Assembly (NCBI GenBank): GCA_010435995.1
Contig: JAAGNR010000081.1
Location: forward strand, 1-63,772
DNA: 63,772 nucleotides
DNA from: Ferrovum sp.
GTDB taxonomy: Bacteria; Pseudomonadota; Gammaproteobacteria; Burkholderiales; Ferrovaceae
Reading direction: 5' to 3'
Positions 60,322 through 63,772 of the stretch are shown piece by piece. How positions within the stretch are numbered: the stretch's first letter is position 1; the number at the start of each line of letters is the position of its first letter. The notes below the pieces were generated by a model, which saw only the letters and a program-made list of their open reading frames with translations, was not told the DNA's origin and made no database searches. Both the position numbers and the translations under genes were made by a program.

Positions 60322-60890
60322 GAGGGAATGGACTCGCGGATTGTCCAATCGTTCAGTGGATGCAGGGAACCATGGGGAACCGAAAAATCCAGCAGATTCC
60401 CACGGGGAGAGCCCGTTAGAAGGTGGTGGAACAAGCGAATGACTCCTCCGTGGGTGACCAGCAGTACGGTACTTTTGGGAAAACGCTGTTGCAGACTGCC
60501 ATAACCGGCCCTAATACGAGTACTGAACGAGTCCATGGATTCTCCGGCAGGAGGAGGATAGCGCCAGGGGTTGCGCCAAAAGTTTTCCAGATCTTGGGGG
60601 GATTCCTGGGCCAGGTTGTCCAGGGTGCGTCCTTCCCAGAGACCAAAATCCAGTTCACTGAAGCGTTCGTCGGGGTAGCAAGGCAGGTGGTGTTTGTCAG
60701 ACAGTTCCCGGGCGAAGGCAGCGCAGCGTTGGCGTGGCGAAGTCACCACGACATCCCATGCCTGGGCTTCGACGGCTGCCCACATTTGGTTCCAGCCCAG
60801 GGGGGTGAGGGGATCGTCAAGACGACCACGCAACCCTGGCAGGCCGGTATCCCCGTGGCGTAATGCCTGACAATAAAATGTGCTGGTCAC
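60318..60890 (-). CDS. cobC: Alpha-ribazole phosphatase-like histidine phosphatase
   Basis: Predicted to dephosphorylate alpha-ribazole-5'-phosphate. The 190 residues belong to the histidine phosphatase superfamily, with LRHGDTGLPG (phospho-histidine), VVTSPRQRCAAFARELS, ELDFGLWEGRTLD and LLVTHGGVIRL. GTG 60890, one base after the cobT stop, is chosen because it places RHG near the N terminus; an open frame further upstream lies inside cobT. Function is inferred largely from its place between cobT and cobS. Confidence 0.88.
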   Translation of the reverse strand: MTSTFYCQALRHGDTGLPGLRGRLDDPLTPLGWNQMWAAVEAQAWDVVVTSPRQRCAAFARELSDKHHLPCYPDERFSELDFGLWEGRTLDNLAQESPQDLENFWRNPWRYPPPAGESMDSFSTRIRAGYGSLQQRFPKSTVLLVTHGGVIRLFHHLLTGSPRGNLLDFSVPHGSLHPLNDWTIRESIPS

Positions 60891-60891
60891 T

Positions 60892-61944
60892 TCAGAGCCG
60901 GTTCGACACAGCCGCTTCGGCAAAGGTGGCCATGTCGTTATGCAGCGCACAGGCCTGGCGCAAGATCGTCACGGCTAGGGCAGCACCGCTGCCCTCTCCC
61001 AGGCGCATGCCCAAGGACAGCAGTGGCTGTGCTCGCAGAGCGGCAAGTATGGCCGTGTGTCCGGGTTCGGCAGAATGGTGTCCATAGAGGAACCAGCGTG
61101 CCACACCGGGTGCCAGTCGTTCTGCCATCAATGCGGCGACGGTGGTGATGAAACCGTCTACCAGAACGGGCAATCCTTGTTGGGCCGCTGCAATATAGGA
61201 TCCTGTCAGGGCGGCGATTTCGAACCCCCCCAGATGGCGCAGGATCTGATAAGGAGAAGTGAGCGCTAACTTATGAAGCATAAGGCTCCTTTCAATGACT
61301 TCGGCTTTATGACGCACACCATCCGGGGATAGGCCTGTACCTGGACCGGTCAGATCGATGGGGGAGCGTTGAAGCAGGGCACACGCCAGGGCGGCGGCTG
61401 AAGTGGTGTTGCCGATGCCCATATCGCCGCCGATGAATAGGTCGGCAGCTGCAGCATGAGCACGCATCACACTGGCGCGCCCGGCCTCCAAAGCGGCCAG
61501 GCATTGTGCCTGGCTCATGGCAGGAACCTGGCAAAAATTGGCGGTTCCCGGTCCCAGATGGAGATGTTGCACGCCACTGATGGCGGTCAGTGCTTGGGCG
61601 GTACCCAGATCGATGACTTCGAGGGAGGCACCAAGGCTACGCGCAAGTACATTAATGGCAGCACCTCCACGGGAGAAATTCTTGATCATTTCGGCAGTGA
61701 CGGCTTGCGGAAACGCTGAAATGTTTTCCGCTGTGATGCCATGATCCCCAGCAAAAACGCTGATCCAGACCTGCTCCACCTGGGGGCGCGCGCGCCCTTG
61801 AGCGGCGGCCAAAAAGATTGCCAGGGTTTCCAGAGTGCCAAGGGCCCCGGGGGGTTTGGTCAACTGGGTTTGACGCAGGCGCGCAGCATCTTCCTGCTGG
61901 AGATCGGGGGAACGGAGCGGTATGGTCAGCCAGGCGGGAATCAT
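60892..61944 (-). CDS. cobT: Nicotinate-nucleotide-dimethylbenzimidazole phosphoribosyltransferase
   Basis: Makes alpha-ribazole phosphate, the lower ligand of cobalamin. The 350 residues show [67 protein letters not shown], and [18 protein letters not shown], with the catalytic glutamate region near the end (EGSGAALAV). It overlaps cobU by four bases and precedes cobC by one. Confidence 0.96.
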   Translation of the reverse strand: MIPAWLTIPLRSPDLQQEDAARLRQTQLTKPPGALGTLETLAIFLAAAQGRARPQVEQVWISVFAGDHGITAENISAFPQAVTAEMIKNFSRGGAAINVLARSLGASLEVIDLGTAQALTAISGVQHLHLGPGTANFCQVPAMSQAQCLAALEAGRASVMRAHAAAADLFIGGDMGIGNTTSAAALACALLQRSPIDLTGPGTGLSPDGVRHKAEVIERSLMLHKLALTSPYQILRHLGGFEIAALTGSYIAAAQQGLPVLVDGFITTVAALMAERLAPGVARWFLYGHHSAEPGHTAILAALRAQPLLSLGMRLGEGSGAALAVTILRQACALHNDMATFAEAAVSNRL

Positions 61945-62471
61945 GGGTGTCCTTTGAGATATGTGGGGAGTCCGGCAATGGTCAGAATGACGCTGTCGCA
62001 GCGTTGGGCCAGTGCTTGATGCAGCAGACCGGAAGCGTCACAAAAGCGCCGGGTGAGTTCCCCCAGCGGTACGATGCCCAAGCCGGTTTCGTTGCCGACC
62101 ATGATCAAGTGCCCAGGCAAGTGTGGGAGAAGGTCGAGCAGGGCAGACTGTTCCTGCGGCAAGCGTTGGTCGTCGGTATGGAGCAGCAGGTTGGTCAACC
62201 ATAAGGTCAGGCAATCCACCAGCACCAGATGTTCCGGGCGGGCCATGGCGTGTAACGTTGCCGCTAGGGCCAGAGGTTCTTCGCATACCGTCCAATGGGT
62301 GGGGCGCTGGGATCGATGGGCAGCGATGCGCTGCGCCATTTCGCTATCCCCTGCGTGGGCGGTGGCCACATAAGTAACGGGGAGACCACTGGTGTGGGCG
62401 AGTTGCTCGGCAAGACGGCTCTTGCCCGAACGAATGCCGCCGAGAATCAGGGTTCGGGAGGCGATGGACAT
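61941..62471 (-). CDS. cobU: Bifunctional adenosylcobinamide kinase/guanylyltransferase
   Basis: Phosphorylates adenosylcobinamide and transfers GMP to it. The 176 residues have the P-loop [36 protein letters not shown], the guanylylation-site region [15 protein letters not shown] with its histidine, and [14 protein letters not shown]. Length is usual (180). It is the first of the four cobalamin genes and starts two bases after the rdgC stop, so cotranscription with rdgC is possible. Confidence 0.95.
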   Translation of the reverse strand: MSIASRTLILGGIRSGKSRLAEQLAHTSGLPVTYVATAHAGDSEMAQRIAAHRSQRPTHWTVCEEPLALAATLHAMARPEHLVLVDCLTLWLTNLLLHTDDQRLPQEQSALLDLLPHLPGHLIMVGNETGLGIVPLGELTRRFCDASGLLHQALAQRCDSVILTIAGLPTYLKGHP

Positions 62472-62473
62472 GG

Positions 62474-63358
62474 TTATGAGGGTTCGTCCAGACCATCCAA
62501 CGCCTCGATCAGATCTGGAATGAGGTGTCCCAGTTCAGCGGTCATGAGAGCGAAATCGCTGGCAAAGGCATCATCATTTCCCTGAGTTCGTTCGGTAAGG
62601 ATATCGAGGGGGGAGAGGCGTTTGATCTGGAGGGTATCGTCGAGCATGAAGGAGATTTTTTGTGCCCAAGTGAGGGCCAGGCGAGCCACTTCTTTGCCCC
62701 CTTTCACATGTTGCTGGATATCCGCAGTATCCAATGCATGATGGGCGTAGCGCACTTTCATGCGCTCATCCTGACGCGCACGCAGCTCGCAGTCTTGGTC
62801 GATGGTGAAGGCCGTCGGGGGGGCGTCGTCCGTCAGCCATCGAGTCATGGCACTGGCTGGTGACAATTGGGTGCGTACGGGAGTTGCGGTGAACTCTACG
62901 GCACATTTGCGTAAATGCTCCAAGACTTCTTCGGCACGGGCGACATTAGCGCTGTCCACCACCAGCCAGCCTCCCTTCTGGTCGATCCAAGCGTAAGTTT
63001 TGCGCTGGACGGCGAAGGCGCGGGGCAGCAACTCGTCGGTGGTGGCTTCCTTGAGGTCTTTCAGTTGTTTGCGTCCGGGCTTATAGCCCCGAGTCTGCTC
63101 AAATTCTTCAGCGCGTTGTCGGGTATGCTGGGCGATGACTGAAGCGGGCAGCAGCTTTTTTTCAGTACCGAGGCAGATCAGAAAGTGGGAAGCTAGGGGG
63201 TACACAAAATCTTCGTCATTGGGTGGGACCCAACCGCTCCGTTGCATATCACTGGCGCCACAGGATTGCAGGGGAAGGCGCGACAAATGAGTACTGAGTG
63301 CTTCGGCGGAATCTTGCCAGGCACGGAGACGGTATAGCTGGAGATTCTTGAACCACAT
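62474..63358 (-). CDS. rdgC: Recombination-associated protein RdgC
   Basis: Ring-shaped DNA-binding protein that modulates RecA. The 294 residues begin MWFKNLQLYRL, with HLSRLPLQSCG, the diagnostic GWVPP region, LLPASVIAQHTRQRAEEFEQTRGYKPGRKQLKDLKEATTDELLPRAFAVQRKTYAWID, and LGHLIPDLIEAL at the end. Length is near E. coli RdgC (303). It lies 45 bp downstream of rmuC on the same strand. Confidence 0.95.
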   Translation of the reverse strand: MWFKNLQLYRLRAWQDSAEALSTHLSRLPLQSCGASDMQRSGWVPPNDEDFVYPLASHFLICLGTEKKLLPASVIAQHTRQRAEEFEQTRGYKPGRKQLKDLKEATTDELLPRAFAVQRKTYAWIDQKGGWLVVDSANVARAEEVLEHLRKCAVEFTATPVRTQLSPASAMTRWLTDDAPPTAFTIDQDCELRARQDERMKVRYAHHALDTADIQQHVKGGKEVARLALTWAQKISFMLDDTLQIKRLSPLDILTERTQGNDDAFASDFALMTAELGHLIPDLIEALDGLDEPS

Positions 63359-63403
63359 GATTCAGCCCTCAAAATGGAAGGATTTTAACACTTCAGGCAG
63401 CGT

Positions 63404-63772
63404 TTATTCGGGGTTGTCGGCAATGATTGGGGACAGAATGGGGGTATCCAGTTCTAGGGCAGCTTGCGCCACAAGGTTGTCCGGAAGGGGGGTTTGAATC
63501 GATACGCCGAGATGTTCAAAGGCCTTGGCTTGCTGGATGAGATTTCCCTTACCCGTGTACAGTTGGGAAAATGCAGTGGTATAGCTGTCCTTGGCACGGT
63601 CGAGCTGTTTTCCCACCTGTTCCATGCTGGTCAGAAACCCCACCAGCTTTTTGTAAACTTTTCCGGCACGTTCAGCCAGTTCCGCCGTGTGGAGATTCTG
63701 TTCCTCGAAGCGCCAGAGCTGGCGCACAATATTGAGGCTGGTGAGCAGTGTGGTGGGGGTGGCCACCAGTAC
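63404..63772 (-). CDS. rmuC: DNA recombination protein RmuC, 3' end only
   Basis: Predicted nuclease-scaffold protein that limits DNA inversions. Only the C-terminal 122 residues are inside the window; the reading frame runs off the right edge. Seen: VLVATPTTLLTSLNIVRQLWRFEEQNLHTAELAERAGKVYKKLVGF and LDRAKDSYTTAFSQLYTGKGNLIQQAKAFEHLGV, the conserved helical end of the RmuC domain. No start can be assigned. Confidence 0.88.
   Translation of the reverse strand, partial: VLVATPTTLLTSLNIVRQLWRFEEQNLHTAELAERAGKVYKKLVGFLTSMEQVGKQLDRAKDSYTTAFSQLYTGKGNLIQQAKAFEHLGVSIQTPLPDNLVAQAALELDTPILSPIIADNPE

Overview
The window is a chromosomal replication-origin region from a proteobacterium, most likely a betaproteobacterium. 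The grounds are gene order and protein type: dnaA-dnaN-gyrB without recF, a rubredoxin gene divergent from thiD-thiE-hemL, argS followed by an FtsN-like SPOR protein and dsbA, greB, gltBD-hemE, and Gram-negative envelope genes (waaA, waaC, msbA). A Ferrovum- or Nitrosomonas-like autotroph would fit, but this is inference without a database search. By eye the genes nearest the origin (about 2-12 kb) are clearly more AT-rich than those beyond 50 kb. No transposase, phage gene, CRISPR array, tRNA or rRNA was recognised. Coding density is very high and no gene-free stretch exceeds 300 bases.

Layout. 0.1-5.3 kb, minus strand: gyrB, dnaN and dnaA, with the probable oriC between dnaN and dnaA. It carries DnaA boxes, four of which are spaced exactly 11 bp apart. 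5.4-13.4 kb, plus strand: rpmH-rnpA-yidD-yidC-mnmE-mnmG-rsmG-parA-parB, the classic origin-flanking cluster, with a perfect parS site between mnmE and mnmG. parA is split by an apparent one-base deletion. 13.5-21.9 kb: the complete F1Fo ATP synthase operon atpIBEFHAGDC behind a good sigma-70 promoter, ending in glmU. 21.9-25.3 kb, minus: rubredoxin, argS, an FtsN-like SPOR protein and dsbA. 25.4-28.8 kb, plus: thiD, thiE, hemL, engB. 28.8-33.8 kb, minus: aroK, aroB, mrcA, hemB. 33.9-43.4 kb, plus: gltB, gltD, hemE, then a 285-bp AT-rich gap with two perfect DnaA boxes, then priA.

43.4-48.5 kb is the main accessory block. It is a minus-strand operon encoding a MarR regulator, a FUSC/AaeB-type inner-membrane exporter, a small AaeX-type membrane protein, a HlyD-type adaptor and a NodT-type outer-membrane lipoprotein: a complete tripartite exporter for aromatic acids or similar compounds, with a palindromic operator inside the marR promoter. 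48.6-52.7 kb, minus: greB, thiC, uppP and a PCM-like methyltransferase. 52.8-54.7 kb, plus: a DctA-like carboxylate transporter and an exported peroxiredoxin. 54.7-59.6 kb: lipid A/core genes waaC-waaA, a family 2 glycosyltransferase and msbA. 59.6-62.5 kb, minus: cobU-cobT-cobC-cobS for late cobalamin assembly. The window ends with rdgC and the 3' part of rmuC.

Most of the content is housekeeping. The points that most deserve checking are the helically phased DnaA-box array, the DnaA box placed at the predicted priA transcription start, the frameshifted parA, the absence of ATG/GTG/TTG starts for glmU and rnpA, and the MarR operator architecture of the export operon.
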